A DNA stretch of 64,000 bases, taken from Thermosporothrix hazakensis. Its GTDB lineage: Bacteria > Chloroflexota > Ktedonobacteria > Ktedonobacterales > Ktedonobacteraceae. The notes under the pieces were generated by a model that was not told where the DNA came from, did not search any database, and saw nothing but the letters and a program-made list of their open reading frames with translations. Position numbers and translations under genes: made by a program. Positions 51,371 to 60,560 of this stretch are shown here, piece by piece; position 1 is the stretch's first letter, and every line of letters begins with the position of its first letter. The stretch covers positions 124,001 to 188,000 of the forward strand of contig NZ_QKUF01000008.1 of assembly GCF_003253565.1 (NCBI RefSeq), read 5' to 3'.

Positions 51371-52036
51371 ATGACACCTTATAGCGGTCCCGCCCCCTGC
51401 TCTCAGGAGCAGGTTCAGGCTATCATCAAGACACTGCATGATCTCTATCCGAACGCACGGTATGATCTCGACTTCTCCACGCCGCTTGAGATGCTGGTTG
51501 CGACCATCCTCGCCGCCCAGTGCACGGATGAGCGCGTCAATGCCGTGACCGGAGAGCTTTTCAAGAAATATCATACCGCCGCGGACTACGCGAACACGCC
51601 ACAGGAAGAGCTTGAGCAGGATATCAAGTCAATCACGTTTTTCCGCAACAAGGCCCGCAGCATCCGCGCCGCCTGCCAGTATATGCTTGACCACTATCAT
51701 GGAGAGGTCCCGCAGACCATCAAGGAGCTGGTCAAAATGCCGGGCATCGCGCGCAAAACGGCAAACGTGATCCTCGGGAACGCCTTCGGGATCAGTGAGG
51801 GCTTTATTGTTGACACGCATGTGGCCCGCCTCTCTGGCCGCTTCGGCTGGAGCAAGCAGAGCGATATCAACAAAATCGAGCAGGATCTGATGCGAATCAT
51901 CCCCCGGGATGCATGGCTCGGACTCGCGTTCAGGATGATCTATCATGGCCGGGCGATCTGTAAGGCTCGCAAGCCGCTCTGTGACCAGTGCCAGCTTGCC
52001 GCATACTGTCCCTCGGCTTTTACCGTTGAGAAATAG
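51371..52036 (+). CDS. nth: endonuclease III
   Basis: 221 residues from ATG 51371 (AAGGGG upstream; the frame continues to TTG 51314 with a basic extension). DNA glycosylase/AP lyase acting on oxidised pyrimidines. Helix-hairpin-helix LVKMPGIARKTANVIL contains catalytic Lys129; Asp148 (VDTHVARLS) activates it; the [4Fe-4S] cluster loop has Cys197, 204, 207 and 213 in the exact C-x6-C-x2-C-x5-C spacing. Length matches E. coli Nth (211). Confidence 0.95.
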   Translation: MTPYSGPAPCSQEQVQAIIKTLHDLYPNARYDLDFSTPLEMLVATILAAQCTDERVNAVTGELFKKYHTAADYANTPQEELEQDIKSITFFRNKARSIRAACQYMLDHYHGEVPQTIKELVKMPGIARKTANVILGNAFGISEGFIVDTHVARLSGRFGWSKQSDINKIEQDLMRIIPRDAWLGLAFRMIYHGRAICKARKPLCDQCQLAAYCPSAFTVEK

Positions 52037-52242
52037 CGCGGCGGGAGGATCATGTCCTCCTGCTGCCCTCCCCCGGCCGATGTTCCACCCTCAAAAACAG
52101 GGAAAAATAGGGTACAATAAGGGGAGAGAGCACCTATCAGTAGAAGATCAGCAGCTCCCTTAGCCTTGACAGAAGGGCGCTTTCTCCGCATAAAAACGGG
52201 ATTCTGCGAAGGGTCCGCACGCCTTCCGAGGAGTTTTCTTTC

Positions 52243-53763
52243 ATGAAGCAAGCTTCAAATGCGCACCACACAACACCCGACGATGACTGTATCACCCGCC
52301 AAAAGCGCTCATTCTCCCCTTCCAGACGCATGATAGGCCATATCGCCATTGTCGGAGCAGGCATAGCCGGACTGAGTGCAGCCCTCACCCTCCATGATGC
52401 CGGGGTTCCCTGCACTCTCTACGAAGCAAGCGACAGAGTAGGAGGGCGCATCCATTCCGCCACGCACTGGAGCCAGCAGCAAAGCGCGGAATGGTGCGGT
52501 GAGTACATCGATAGCGATCATTCTACCATTCTCGCGCTTGCTCGACGGTTTCGCCTTCCTCTCCTCGAAACACACCATGCGCATGGAGAAGACACAGGTA
52601 TCAAATATCAGCTTCTCGGCAGATCCTATACCTTTGGCGAGCTGACCCGGTCCTTTCAGGAGATCGCTCCGCGCGTGCTTGAGCAGTATCATCAGATCGA
52701 CCCTGCAACCACCTGGGACCATTACACGCCGATGGCAGCGATGCTTGATCATATGAGCACATACGATTGGATCGAGCGCTACATCCCCGACGGGCACGCT
52801 TCGCCGACAGGCATGCTGCTCGACACCCTCTATACAACCCTGTATGGCGTGGACACCTGGGAACAGAGCGCCATGAACCTGGTGACGTACCTCGGCTACC
52901 TGCTTGCCCATTCCCCGCAGTCAGCACTCTCCAGCTCTATTGACGTGAGCTACCGGATTGCGGGTGGCAATCAGCGACTGCCGGAAGCAATTGCGGCCTC
53001 TCTTCCCGAAGACGCTATCCGCCTGAGACACCGCCTTGTCGCGATCAAACGTCACGCCAACGATCGGGTAACGCTAACCTTCGACACCGAGCGCGGATTT
53101 CAGGACATCTCCTGTGAGTACGCGCTGTTAACGCTGCCATTTAGCGCCCTGCGCGAGGTCGATTATCGCAAGGCTGGCTTTGATACGCTCAAGCAAAAGG
53201 CCATCGCTGAGCTCGGGTATGGCACCAACTCCAAGCTCATACTTCAGTTTGATGCGCGTCCCTGGCAACGGATTTTCCAGAACCACAGCTTCCAATCGGA
53301 CCGCCTGCAAGCGATCTGGGAAGCCACAACCGGTCAGCAGGGCGAGGGGGGCATTCTGGTTCACTTTACCGGCGGCACAAAAGGGCGCTTGTATGCTCCA
53401 GCCGCACCCTATACCACCACCAACGAGCCGGAGCATGCCGATCTGCTGCGTCACTATGCTCGTGACACGCTCGAACAGCTTGAGACGTTGCTTCCCGGCC
53501 TCAGCGATCACTTCACCGGCAAGGCCGCCCTGAGCTATCCCACAGGAGACCCGTTCATCCGTGGAAGTTATGCCTGCTGGTTGGTCGGACAGGTGACGAG
53601 TTTCTGCGGCTACGAAGGCGCCCGGCAGGGACCGATCCTCTTTGCGGGCGAACATTGCGCGAACGAGATGCAAGGCTTCATGGAAGGAGGCGCGCAGGAA
53701 GGTGTGCGAGCCGCCCGCGAGATTCTCCGGGATTGCGCCGTTTCTGTGGAGCAACCACTATAG
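52243..53763 (+). CDS. flavin monoamine oxidase family protein
   Basis: 506 residues. FAD-binding IAIVGAGIAGLSAALTLHDAG (about 33-53) with acidic YEAS after it and GGRIHS, then the conserved GYGTNSKLILQF region and C-terminal ILFAGEHCANEMQGFMEGG that closes the FAD site. This is the amine oxidase fold, which oxidises amines or related substrates with release of H2O2. About 30 residues precede the Rossmann core. GAGGAG is 9 bases before ATG 52243. No signal peptide. Substrate unknown. Confidence 0.9.
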   Translation: MKQASNAHHTTPDDDCITRQKRSFSPSRRMIGHIAIVGAGIAGLSAALTLHDAGVPCTLYEASDRVGGRIHSATHWSQQQSAEWCGEYIDSDHSTILALARRFRLPLLETHHAHGEDTGIKYQLLGRSYTFGELTRSFQEIAPRVLEQYHQIDPATTWDHYTPMAAMLDHMSTYDWIERYIPDGHASPTGMLLDTLYTTLYGVDTWEQSAMNLVTYLGYLLAHSPQSALSSSIDVSYRIAGGNQRLPEAIAASLPEDAIRLRHRLVAIKRHANDRVTLTFDTERGFQDISCEYALLTLPFSALREVDYRKAGFDTLKQKAIAELGYGTNSKLILQFDARPWQRIFQNHSFQSDRLQAIWEATTGQQGEGGILVHFTGGTKGRLYAPAAPYTTTNEPEHADLLRHYARDTLEQLETLLPGLSDHFTGKAALSYPTGDPFIRGSYACWLVGQVTSFCGYEGARQGPILFAGEHCANEMQGFMEGGAQEGVRAAREILRDCAVSVEQPL

Positions 53764-53796
53764 CAGCGTTTTTTCCATCAAAACGACAGGGCACGC

Positions 53797-54612
53797 TTAG
53801 CGCCGCTGCTCATAGAGAGCAAGGGCCCGATATAGAAAGGCCTCCTCTTCTCCCTCATAGGGGAGCTGAAAGGGCCGCTGCTCCGGACTCATCTGCTTGA
53901 TGTCGGTATGCATCCGCTTCAGGCTCTCGATAATGTCGGGATCGCCATGTGTGAAGCCCTGCATCAGGTCCAGCCATTCCGCCACCAGTTGTTGCGCTTC
54001 GGGGCTCTCCGGGGCGATGCCCTCGCGTACCATGCGCCTGAGTTCGCCACCGATGCGCTCCCACCTCAGACTTGCTTGCTTTTGCTCCTCTTCGCCGAAA
54101 TCTTTGCCCCATTCCGCCAGCTTTTGCCGCTGTGCCTCAGTGTAGTGGGTTCGAGACAGCTCCTCAAGCCGTTTGACCTGCCACTCATCCAGATACTTCC
54201 TTCTCCAATCTCCCGCCTGCTCCTGCTGCATCATCTGGATTATATGAAGCAGTGTATGCCAGTCGCCAGCACCTGCCCGCAACATCTGTTCTGTTTTCTC
54301 GATTGCTTGCAGAATCGAATCAAGCTGCATACGCTTCTCGCGTAGCATGATCTTTTGCAGCAACAGCCATTCGCCCAGTTCATAAGGAGCGATCTGCAAG
54401 CAGCACTTGATCTCATCCAGCGAGAAGCCCAGATATTTGAGCGCCAGAATCTTCTGCAACTGCAAAACGTCCTCATCGGTATAGAGCCGATATCCCTTCT
54501 CGCTATGTGCCGAAGGCGAGAGCAACCCTTCCCTATCATAAAAGCGCACCGTGCGCACTGTCACACCTGCCATCCGAGCAACCTCACCGGTATAGTAGAG
54601 CCGCTTATTCAC
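53797..54612 (-). CDS. MerR family regulator with TipAS-like C-terminal domain
   Basis: 271 residues, GTG start at 54612 with AGGAG 9 bases upstream. Residues 6-75 are the MerR winged helix (YTGEVARMAGVTVRTVRFYDREGLLSPS, then GYRLYTDEDVLQLQKILALKYLGFSLDEIK). A long helix precedes a C-terminal, all-helical domain of about 130 residues (YLDEWQVKRLEELSRTHYTEAQRQKLAEWG) that resembles the TipAS antibiotic-binding domain of TipAL. It probably activates its own promoter when a drug-like ligand binds. The promoter has a 19-base spacer with a central dyad, as expected. Confidence 0.88.
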   Translation of the reverse strand: MNKRLYYTGEVARMAGVTVRTVRFYDREGLLSPSAHSEKGYRLYTDEDVLQLQKILALKYLGFSLDEIKCCLQIAPYELGEWLLLQKIMLREKRMQLDSILQAIEKTEQMLRAGAGDWHTLLHIIQMMQQEQAGDWRRKYLDEWQVKRLEELSRTHYTEAQRQKLAEWGKDFGEEEQKQASLRWERIGGELRRMVREGIAPESPEAQQLVAEWLDLMQGFTHGDPDIIESLKRMHTDIKQMSPEQRPFQLPYEGEEEAFLYRALALYEQRR

Positions 54613-55063
54613 TGCTTCTTCTCCTGATCAAACTCTCTTTTTGGTTTGTACACCATGACGTAGCGTCACGGTCAAGGTCTTCCAGGTCCCAATGGACGTG
54701 TGCAAAAAGCCCGCGAAAATATGCTATACTTTCCTGCAAAGAACGCTTTCGGGAAACAGCATGTAGCCCGCGGGAGATATGATAAAGCGAATACCTGTTT
54801 TGCAGGACAGCGCCGAAAGGTGTCTATACACTAGCCATTTTAGCCTGTTTCCTTTCAAACCGTTGCTACAAAAGATACTATAGACTGGGGGACAGGGATT
54901 CTCCCTTTCGTATTGTAGAACACTACTGTATTTCAAAACGATCGAGAACAGAAGCTGTTGGAGGCAGGCGCGTTCATGGAACCCATAGCAAAAACTCTTT
55001 GAACGCTCTCTACAGCGCTCATCTCTCGCACCGGAGATGGCAGCCTGCTGAGGATACACAAAA
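54613..55063. other. divergent intergenic region
   Basis: 451 bases between the TipA-like regulator (minus) and the Ser/Thr kinase (plus). It holds the MerR promoter (54645-54675) and, on the plus strand, a -10-like TATACT at 54725-54730 without a good -35. No gene seen. Confidence 0.5.
54645..54675 (-). promoter_or_regulatory. MerR-type promoter with 19-bp spacer (TipA-like regulator)
   Basis: Minus strand TTGACC (54675-54670), 19-base spacer, TACAAA (54650-54645). The spacer contains the palindrome TGACG-TAG-CGTCA (54656-54668 on the plus strand). Long spacers with a dyad are the mark of MerR-activated promoters. Confidence 0.75.
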
Positions 55064-55960
55064 ATGACTATTCTGGAGCAAAACCGCCTACAAACAATAA
55101 ACGGGTATCGAATCGTGCGCCTGCTGGACCGGGGCGAGGGCTCTGAAGTCTATCTGGCAATTCGAGAGCAGGATCAACAGCAGGTCGCGCTGAAAATTCT
55201 GCCAGGACGCCGCATGGGCGAGGAGTTGACCAAATTCTATGTGCATGCCAAGAAGCTGGCCCGGCTCCGACATCCGCATATCGTCCATATTCTGGATTTT
55301 GGTGTTGAGGACGACTTTGCCTTTTTAATTATGGATTACGCGCCAAATGGCACCCTGCGTGAGAAACACCCCCGTGGAAGCGTGCTGGCCCCTGAGACCG
55401 TCAATCAGTATGTGCAGCAGATCGCCGCTGCAATCGGGTATCTTCACGAGCAAACGCTGATCCACCGCGATCTCAAGCCGCATAACCTGCTTGTCGGGCC
55501 CCGTGGTGAGGTGCTGCTAGGAGACTTCGGCATTGCTGTGGTCTCGCATAGCCTTGACCCACTCTACCCGGAACAATACGACTTTGAGGGAACGGTGCTC
55601 TATGCTGCTCCCGAACAGCTTATCGGGCGGCCTCGACGCAGTAGCGATCAATACTCACTCGGAGTCATCGCCTATGAATGGCTCTGCGGTGAATGCCCCT
55701 TCACTGGCGACTTTGAAGCGCTGGTCGAGCAGCATCTGCACAAGCCCGCGCCGCCGCTGCGGAGCAAAAACCCGGCGCTGTCTCCCTTGATCGAGCAGGT
55801 CGTGATGAAGGCCCTGACCAAAGACGTTGAGAAGCGCTTCCCAAGCATCGCGGAGTTCGCCCAGGCGCTCGATTGGGCCACAGCACAGGTACTCACGCAG
55901 AAGGTCCGGGCGCTTCCCAGGCCAAAGCGACAGTTCAAATCCCCGCGCCTCTTCCCCTGA
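55064..55960 (+). CDS. Ser/Thr protein kinase
   Basis: 298 residues, consisting of a kinase domain and a short basic tail (RALPRPKRQFKSPRLFP). All catalytic residues are intact: VALKIL with Lys44, HRDLKPHNLL with Asp136, and GDFG with Asp154, plus the APE-like AAPEQL segment. Glycine loop is LLDRGEGSEVYLA. Soluble, no membrane helix or sensory domain, so it may act on a partner recruited by another protein. GAGGA 12 bases before ATG 55064. It is the only kinase of the three in this window that looks active. Confidence 0.92.
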   Translation: MTILEQNRLQTINGYRIVRLLDRGEGSEVYLAIREQDQQQVALKILPGRRMGEELTKFYVHAKKLARLRHPHIVHILDFGVEDDFAFLIMDYAPNGTLREKHPRGSVLAPETVNQYVQQIAAAIGYLHEQTLIHRDLKPHNLLVGPRGEVLLGDFGIAVVSHSLDPLYPEQYDFEGTVLYAAPEQLIGRPRRSSDQYSLGVIAYEWLCGECPFTGDFEALVEQHLHKPAPPLRSKNPALSPLIEQVVMKALTKDVEKRFPSIAEFAQALDWATAQVLTQKVRALPRPKRQFKSPRLFP

Positions 55961-55973
55961 TCCCCGGCCAGTG

Positions 55974-56003
55974 TTGCCGCATGCGTACCCCTGATGATAC
56001 AAT
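55974..56003 (+). promoter_or_regulatory. promoter of the nucleotidyltransferase-like/methyltransferase fusion
   Basis: TTGCCG (55974-55979), 18-base spacer, TACAAT (55998-56003). The predicted start lies only about 15 bases before ATG 56026, with the SD in between. Confidence 0.6.
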
Positions 56004-56025
56004 GCGGTCGACAAGGAGGGAATGT

Positions 56026-57237
56026 ATGGCGGCACACTGGTGGCAGACGCTTTTCACAATCATTGCGGCACTGGACACACACCAAATCGATTATACGCTA
56101 AGCGGAGAAAGCGCACTTTACGCGCAACACATTGAGCTGGCAGGCACACCGCCTATCACGATCGCGCTTCAATGGGACCTTTTCCCTCGCGCCCGTGAGC
56201 TGTTCCCGGCCGCACAGATGCCAGATGAGACCACACTTTCGTTTCAACAAGATGGAGTCTCAGTAACCCTGTTCTGTCGCTATAATACGGTCGTCGCAAC
56301 CGATCCCTACCGGCTTCAGATCGAGCGCGAGGGCCATCGTCTCTGGGTTCGCTCGGCCTATTTCTACGCCGCTCATCTGCCGGAACAGGACCCAATCGTG
56401 CAGGCGATCAGGCGCTACTGGCACACGCTCCAACAGCAGAACACGCGCCTCAATCAACAGGCCTGGACACAGGAAAGCTATGATGCCTGGGTGCATCGCT
56501 TCGGCCCAGCAGAAGCCGTCGCCTCACGCCTGCGCAAAGAGCCATATCAGCGCCTCGGCACGCTGGCCCCCTATCTTGTGACCTCCTCACCGGTTTCGTC
56601 TTCCGCGCGCCTGACCGACGAGCTGGCAGGAAAGCGCATTATCAACCTGCTTGGCTCACATGGCCTCAAAGCGACCGCTCTGGCGTTGTGTGGCGCGCAG
56701 GTGACCGTGGTCGACATTTCACCCGAAAACGCACGCTATGCCCTCGATGTCGCCCGGGCAGCAGGCGTGACGCTCCATTATCTGGTCTCCGATGTGCTGA
56801 CGATGCCCGAGAGCGAACGACAGAACACGTATGACCTTGCCATCATGGAACTGGGAATTCTGCACTACTTTGTGGACCTTCAGCCGCTCTTTCAGACAGT
56901 CATGCAGGTCCTCAAGCCTGGTGGCAGGCTGATCCTTCAGGATTTCCACCCGATTTCAACCAAGCTGATTACCTCTCAGGGCAAAAAGCAGAAGGTCAGC
57001 GGCAACTACTTTGACCCGACCATCGTCGAAACAGATGTCGCCTTCCGCAAACACCTGCCCGACGAGCTGCAAAGCCGAACAGGCAAGGTCTATCAGCGCC
57101 GCTGGACCCTGGGCGAAATCGTCACCGCCGCCGCGCGGTCCGGGCTCCTGATCCGGCAACTGGACGAGGAGCCGAACCTGAAAAAGGATGATATCGGCAT
57201 TCCCAAACTCTTCACGCTGGTCGCCGAACATCCTTAA
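56026..57237 (+). CDS. fusion of a nucleotidyltransferase-like domain with a class I methyltransferase
   Basis: 403 residues from ATG 56026 (AAGGAGGG directly upstream; the frame opens at 55873 inside the kinase gene). Residues 1-180 have an alpha/beta look with DYTLSGESALYAQ and TIALQWD, reminiscent of minimal nucleotidyltransferases, but the GS-x-D metal motif is not evident, so this half is uncertain. Residues about 200-400 are a Rossmann methyltransferase (RIINLLGSHGLKATALALCGAQVTVVDIS, then LAIMELGILHYF and LKPGGRLILQDFH). Its stop overlaps the end of the converging VOC gene by 4 bases. Confidence 0.78.
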   Translation: MAAHWWQTLFTIIAALDTHQIDYTLSGESALYAQHIELAGTPPITIALQWDLFPRARELFPAAQMPDETTLSFQQDGVSVTLFCRYNTVVATDPYRLQIEREGHRLWVRSAYFYAAHLPEQDPIVQAIRRYWHTLQQQNTRLNQQAWTQESYDAWVHRFGPAEAVASRLRKEPYQRLGTLAPYLVTSSPVSSSARLTDELAGKRIINLLGSHGLKATALALCGAQVTVVDISPENARYALDVARAAGVTLHYLVSDVLTMPESERQNTYDLAIMELGILHYFVDLQPLFQTVMQVLKPGGRLILQDFHPISTKLITSQGKKQKVSGNYFDPTIVETDVAFRKHLPDELQSRTGKVYQRRWTLGEIVTAAARSGLLIRQLDEEPNLKKDDIGIPKLFTLVAEHP

Positions 57238-57623
57238 CCAATATTGACTTCAGCTACCTGCTCTTTCACATGTTGCACGTATTCCACAATTGTGCCATCA
57301 GGATGGCGGGCCAGCATATTCATCCCGGTCGGGACGCGCTGTGGCTCCTTCAGGATCTCCCCATGCGCCTCTAACAGCACACTCCGGAACGCTTCAAGCG
57401 AATCGACAAGGTAGGTTGCTTGTGTGGCCCGAAAGGGAGCAAGCGCCTGCTCCGAGCCCGCAATCAGCAGCATCGAGCCAACCTGAGCCAGTTCCAGTCC
57501 CATTTCAGCGTACTGAAAGCGCAATGTACACGGTTGACTGTACAATTTCTCGTAGAAAGCAATGCTCTCATCCAGGTGCTCCGCCTTAAGATATACTCGT
57601 AGCAGTGTAGATAGAATTTTCAT
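57234..57623 (-). CDS. VOC (glyoxalase/bleomycin resistance-like) protein
   Basis: 129 residues, two beta-alpha-beta-beta-beta modules. LRVYLKAEHLDESIAFYEKLY begins the fold; YLVDSLEAFRSVLLEAHGEI and the C-terminal NMLARHPDGTIVEYVQH complete it. Many members bind metal with Glu/His; here His at RHPDG and Glu in VEY remain, others are less clear. Its ATG follows the MerR stop with no gap and AAGGAG lies inside the MerR coding end, so translation is coupled. Likely the target of that regulator, perhaps in drug or aldehyde tolerance. Confidence 0.85.
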   Translation of the reverse strand: MKILSTLLRVYLKAEHLDESIAFYEKLYSQPCTLRFQYAEMGLELAQVGSMLLIAGSEQALAPFRATQATYLVDSLEAFRSVLLEAHGEILKEPQRVPTGMNMLARHPDGTIVEYVQHVKEQVAEVNIG

Positions 57624-58010
57624 TTACTCTCCTTCCGCAAGCTTTTCATACATCATCAATTGTTGCTCTATCTGTGCTAGCATGCATTCAAGAGAGCGCT
57701 TTTGCTCTTCATATAATGCATGATATTGACGCAGGATCTGTAAGCGGCGCTCAAGCAGTTCTTGCGGCAGCCCTCCATGCTCACGCCCCCTGTTGGGACA
57801 ACCACCACGCATAAAGAGCGTGATATCTTCAAGCGACATCCCAAGCTGTTTGAGCTCATGCATACAGCACAAGAAAGAAATATCTTGCTCGGAAAAATCT
57901 CGCGTTCCGGCGGGTGTGCGAGCAATACGGGGAAGAATACCACTCTTCTCATAAAAGCGAATAGTATAGGCAGAAAGCCCCGTTCGCTTCACAACATCCT
58001 GGATCTTCAT
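57624..58010 (-). CDS. MerR family regulator with Cys residues
   Basis: 128 residues from ATG 58010, with GGAGG 8 bases upstream (frame from 58082 crosses the promoter). The MerR winged helix is residues 1-70 (MKIQDVVKRTGLSAYTIRFYEKSGIL, DISFLCCMHELKQLGMSLEDI), then FMRGGCPNR and a long C-terminal helix. The Cys at 49-50 and GGCPNR Cys could sense thiol-reactive compounds, as in AdhR-type regulators. Immediately upstream lies a 19-base-spacer promoter with a dyad. Confidence 0.88.
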   Translation of the reverse strand: MKIQDVVKRTGLSAYTIRFYEKSGILPRIARTPAGTRDFSEQDISFLCCMHELKQLGMSLEDITLFMRGGCPNRGREHGGLPQELLERRLQILRQYHALYEEQKRSLECMLAQIEQQLMMYEKLAEGE

Positions 58011-58038
58011 GTACACAACCTCCGCAGGTTCTGACGGA

Positions 58039-58069
58039 ATCATACTCTTTAGAGTCGGCTCTAAGTCAA
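58039..58069 (-). promoter_or_regulatory. MerR-type promoter with 19-bp spacer and TTAGAG/CTCTAA dyad
   Basis: Minus strand TTGACT (58069-58064), 19-base spacer, TATGAT (58044-58039). The spacer carries the perfect dyad TTAGAG-N4-CTCTAA (58049-58064), matching the operator style of AdhR/NmlR-like MerR proteins. Confidence 0.8.
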
Positions 58070-58357
58070 GGGGAAACCTCACAACAGGTATGCGCTGCCT
58101 CTACTAGCAGTATTTCTACAACAAAAGCGATCCCTCTTTTTCTCAAACAGAGAGAGTATTTATTGGTAAAGCAAAACGATAAGAGACCATTGCTTTTTCT
58201 TCTCTTTACAGAGAAATGAAAAGCGATTAAAAGCGAAATAGAGGATGAAAGCATAAACACATAGTTGCTTTATAGTCGATTCATCGTTATTATCTACAGA
58301 AGCAGTCCGTGCAGGGCCGCCCACGAAAACAGAGCGTCAGAAGGAAACGTAGCAAGC

Positions 58358-60514
58358 ATGGAAACCGGTCTGTTCGACTCATTCGGCGACATTCTCAAGG
58401 CATATCGTAAACGCAGGAAGCTCACACAGAGCAAGCTTGCAGCACTCCTCAAGATACACCCGAACACCGTCGGCGCCTGGGAAAGAGGCGAATATCTCCC
58501 CGAAACCAAAGAAATCGTACTGGAGCTGGCTCGTCTGCTCCAACTGGATGAACAGGAAACACGCCGCCTGCTTGAAGCCAGCCTGTCCGCCCTCACACCG
58601 TACTGGTATGTCCCCTACCAGCGCAACCCTTTCTTTACGGGACGTGAAGCGCTACTGGATACCCTGCACACCCTGCTCCATACCAACCCCCGACGCCCCG
58701 CCTCCTATGCGCTCAGTGGCCTGGGTGGAAGTGGAAAAACACAGGTAGCTATTGAGTATGTTTATCGCACATTTCAGGAATATACGGCTGTCTTCTGGCT
58801 GGATGCCGCAACCACATCTACGCTGCTCGGTAGCTTCTATGCGCTGGCCGAGGCGCTCCAGGTTCCCGGCTTTCAGCATTTTGAGCCGCAGAAAATCGTG
58901 ACCGTGGTGCAGCGCTGGCTGAACATGCATCGTGATTGGTTGCTCGTTGTGGATAATGTGGCAGACATTGAGACCCTGCGCTCATACCTCCCGGCGGCCC
59001 GTTCTGGTTCCCTGCTCTTCACCACGAGGCGGCAGGATCTCGATACCCTGGCTACCTGCCTGCCTGTAGAAGGGATGACCGAAGAGGAAGGGATCCATTT
59101 TCTGCTGAAGCGCGCTGGCCTGCCCAGGACACCCGATCTGGAAGCAACCGCCCGCACGCTGGTGCGCGAAATGGATGGGTTGCCGCTGGCACTCGATCAG
59201 GCAGGAGCATATATTTCTACTCAACAAATCCAGCGTCGCATAGCCAATCACCAAACTGATGATAGCCTGCGTGACTACCTGCATAGACTGCGACAGCAAC
59301 CCATTCCATTATTGCAGAATCGCGGTGACTATAGCGATCACCCGCTTTCGGTGGTCAGCACCTTCACGCTCTCCTTTCTGGCTCTCAAGCAAACATACCC
59401 GGCCGCGGCTAAACTGCTGATCTTCTGCTGCTTTCTCGCCCCCGAGCCCGTCCCAGAGCGGCTTTTCACCAGAGGCATGACGACCCCGACGATACAGGCC
59501 ATTGGAGAAAATCCGCTGGAGTTCAATCGGGCGCTACAGGCTTTGCAGGCCTACTCGCTGCTGCACCGTCATCCGGAACACGAGACACTCCATATGCATC
59601 GGTTGGTCCAGGTTGTGCTAAAAGCCTCCTTTTCCGAGACGGAGCGGTTTCAATGGGAAGAACGCGTTCTGGCCTGCCTGTGCGCACTCCTTCCAGATTC
59701 CTCGAATCCCGACGCTGCATGGCCGCTCCTCCCACATGCGTTCTATGCCGTCACACACTACAGGCATGATAGCGAGCATTACATAACGCTGGCCACCAGA
59801 GCCGCCGCCTATCTGACAACTATGGCTCGCTATGAAGCAGCCGAGAAGCTCTACAGGCGGGTAATGCAGCTACAGCATCCGCCCACGCTCTCCACGCTGC
59901 TCGGCTTCGCCGAACTACGGAGCCAGCAACATCACTATGACGAGGCCGAGGCGCTCTATCGACAGGCACTCCAGCAGGACGAGGATCATCAGCTCGCACT
60001 CAGTGGGCTGGCCGCGCTGCTCAGCTCGCAGGGACGCCATCAGGAAGCGGAACAACTCTTACTGCGTTCCCTCTCACCACACAGACAGGAGCAGGCTTTT
60101 TCTCCTGAGTTGCTGAACAATCTGGCGCAGCTCTACTATCAACAGGGACGCTATGAAGAGGCAGAGACTGTCAGCCTGCGCTCGCTCTACATGCTGGAAC
60201 AGCGGCAAGGACGCGAGAGCCTTGCCCTTGTCACGCCGCTGAAACTGCTGGCACAGCTTGCCACTCACGCCCGGGAGTATACAAAAGCGGAATTCCTCTA
60301 CCATCGAATACGCACACTCTATGAGAAGCATCAGGAGACGAAGCACCCCGAATATCTCTCGGCCTGTGTCGCGCTGATCGAGCTTGCACTGCTTCAGGGA
60401 CAGCAGGCTCATGAACGCTATAAACAACTTCTTTCTTCTATTGAAGCTTTCACACCCGAGATACAGGAAACCCTCGCGCATCTGGAACAGCTTTTCCGTC
60501 AATCCGACGCTTAG
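58358..60514 (+). CDS. STAND protein: XRE helix-turn-helix + NB-ARC NTPase + TPR
   Basis: 718 residues from ATG 58358 (AAGGA upstream). Residues about 10-65 form an XRE-type HTH (KLTQSKLAALLKIHPNTVGAWERG). The NB-ARC-like NTPase has P-loop GLGGSGKT (121-128), Walker B LLVVDN (195-200) and GLPLALDQAGAYI. The C-terminal 220 residues are TPR repeats (YEAAEKLYRRVMQLQ, YDEAEALYRQALQQD, HQEAEQLLLRSL, YEEAETVSLRSLYML). This resembles NLR/AP-ATPase-like regulators; some prokaryotic relatives act in phage defence, others as transcription factors. Stand-alone gene, converging on a hairpin. Confidence 0.9.
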   Translation: METGLFDSFGDILKAYRKRRKLTQSKLAALLKIHPNTVGAWERGEYLPETKEIVLELARLLQLDEQETRRLLEASLSALTPYWYVPYQRNPFFTGREALLDTLHTLLHTNPRRPASYALSGLGGSGKTQVAIEYVYRTFQEYTAVFWLDAATTSTLLGSFYALAEALQVPGFQHFEPQKIVTVVQRWLNMHRDWLLVVDNVADIETLRSYLPAARSGSLLFTTRRQDLDTLATCLPVEGMTEEEGIHFLLKRAGLPRTPDLEATARTLVREMDGLPLALDQAGAYISTQQIQRRIANHQTDDSLRDYLHRLRQQPIPLLQNRGDYSDHPLSVVSTFTLSFLALKQTYPAAAKLLIFCCFLAPEPVPERLFTRGMTTPTIQAIGENPLEFNRALQALQAYSLLHRHPEHETLHMHRLVQVVLKASFSETERFQWEERVLACLCALLPDSSNPDAAWPLLPHAFYAVTHYRHDSEHYITLATRAAAYLTTMARYEAAEKLYRRVMQLQHPPTLSTLLGFAELRSQQHHYDEAEALYRQALQQDEDHQLALSGLAALLSSQGRHQEAEQLLLRSLSPHRQEQAFSPELLNNLAQLYYQQGRYEEAETVSLRSLYMLEQRQGRESLALVTPLKLLAQLATHAREYTKAEFLYHRIRTLYEKHQETKHPEYLSACVALIELALLQGQQAHERYKQLLSSIEAFTPEIQETLAHLEQLFRQSDA

Positions 60515-60547
60515 TTGTTTCCTGCTGAACCAACAACAGGAAACAAC
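60514..60547. terminator. hairpin between convergent genes
   Basis: GTTGTTTCCTG (60514-60524) and CAGGAAACAAC (60537-60547), a perfect 11-base stem with a 12-base loop. No T-run, so termination strength is uncertain. Confidence 0.5.
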
Positions 60548-60560
60548 ATCCGGGAAGCGC

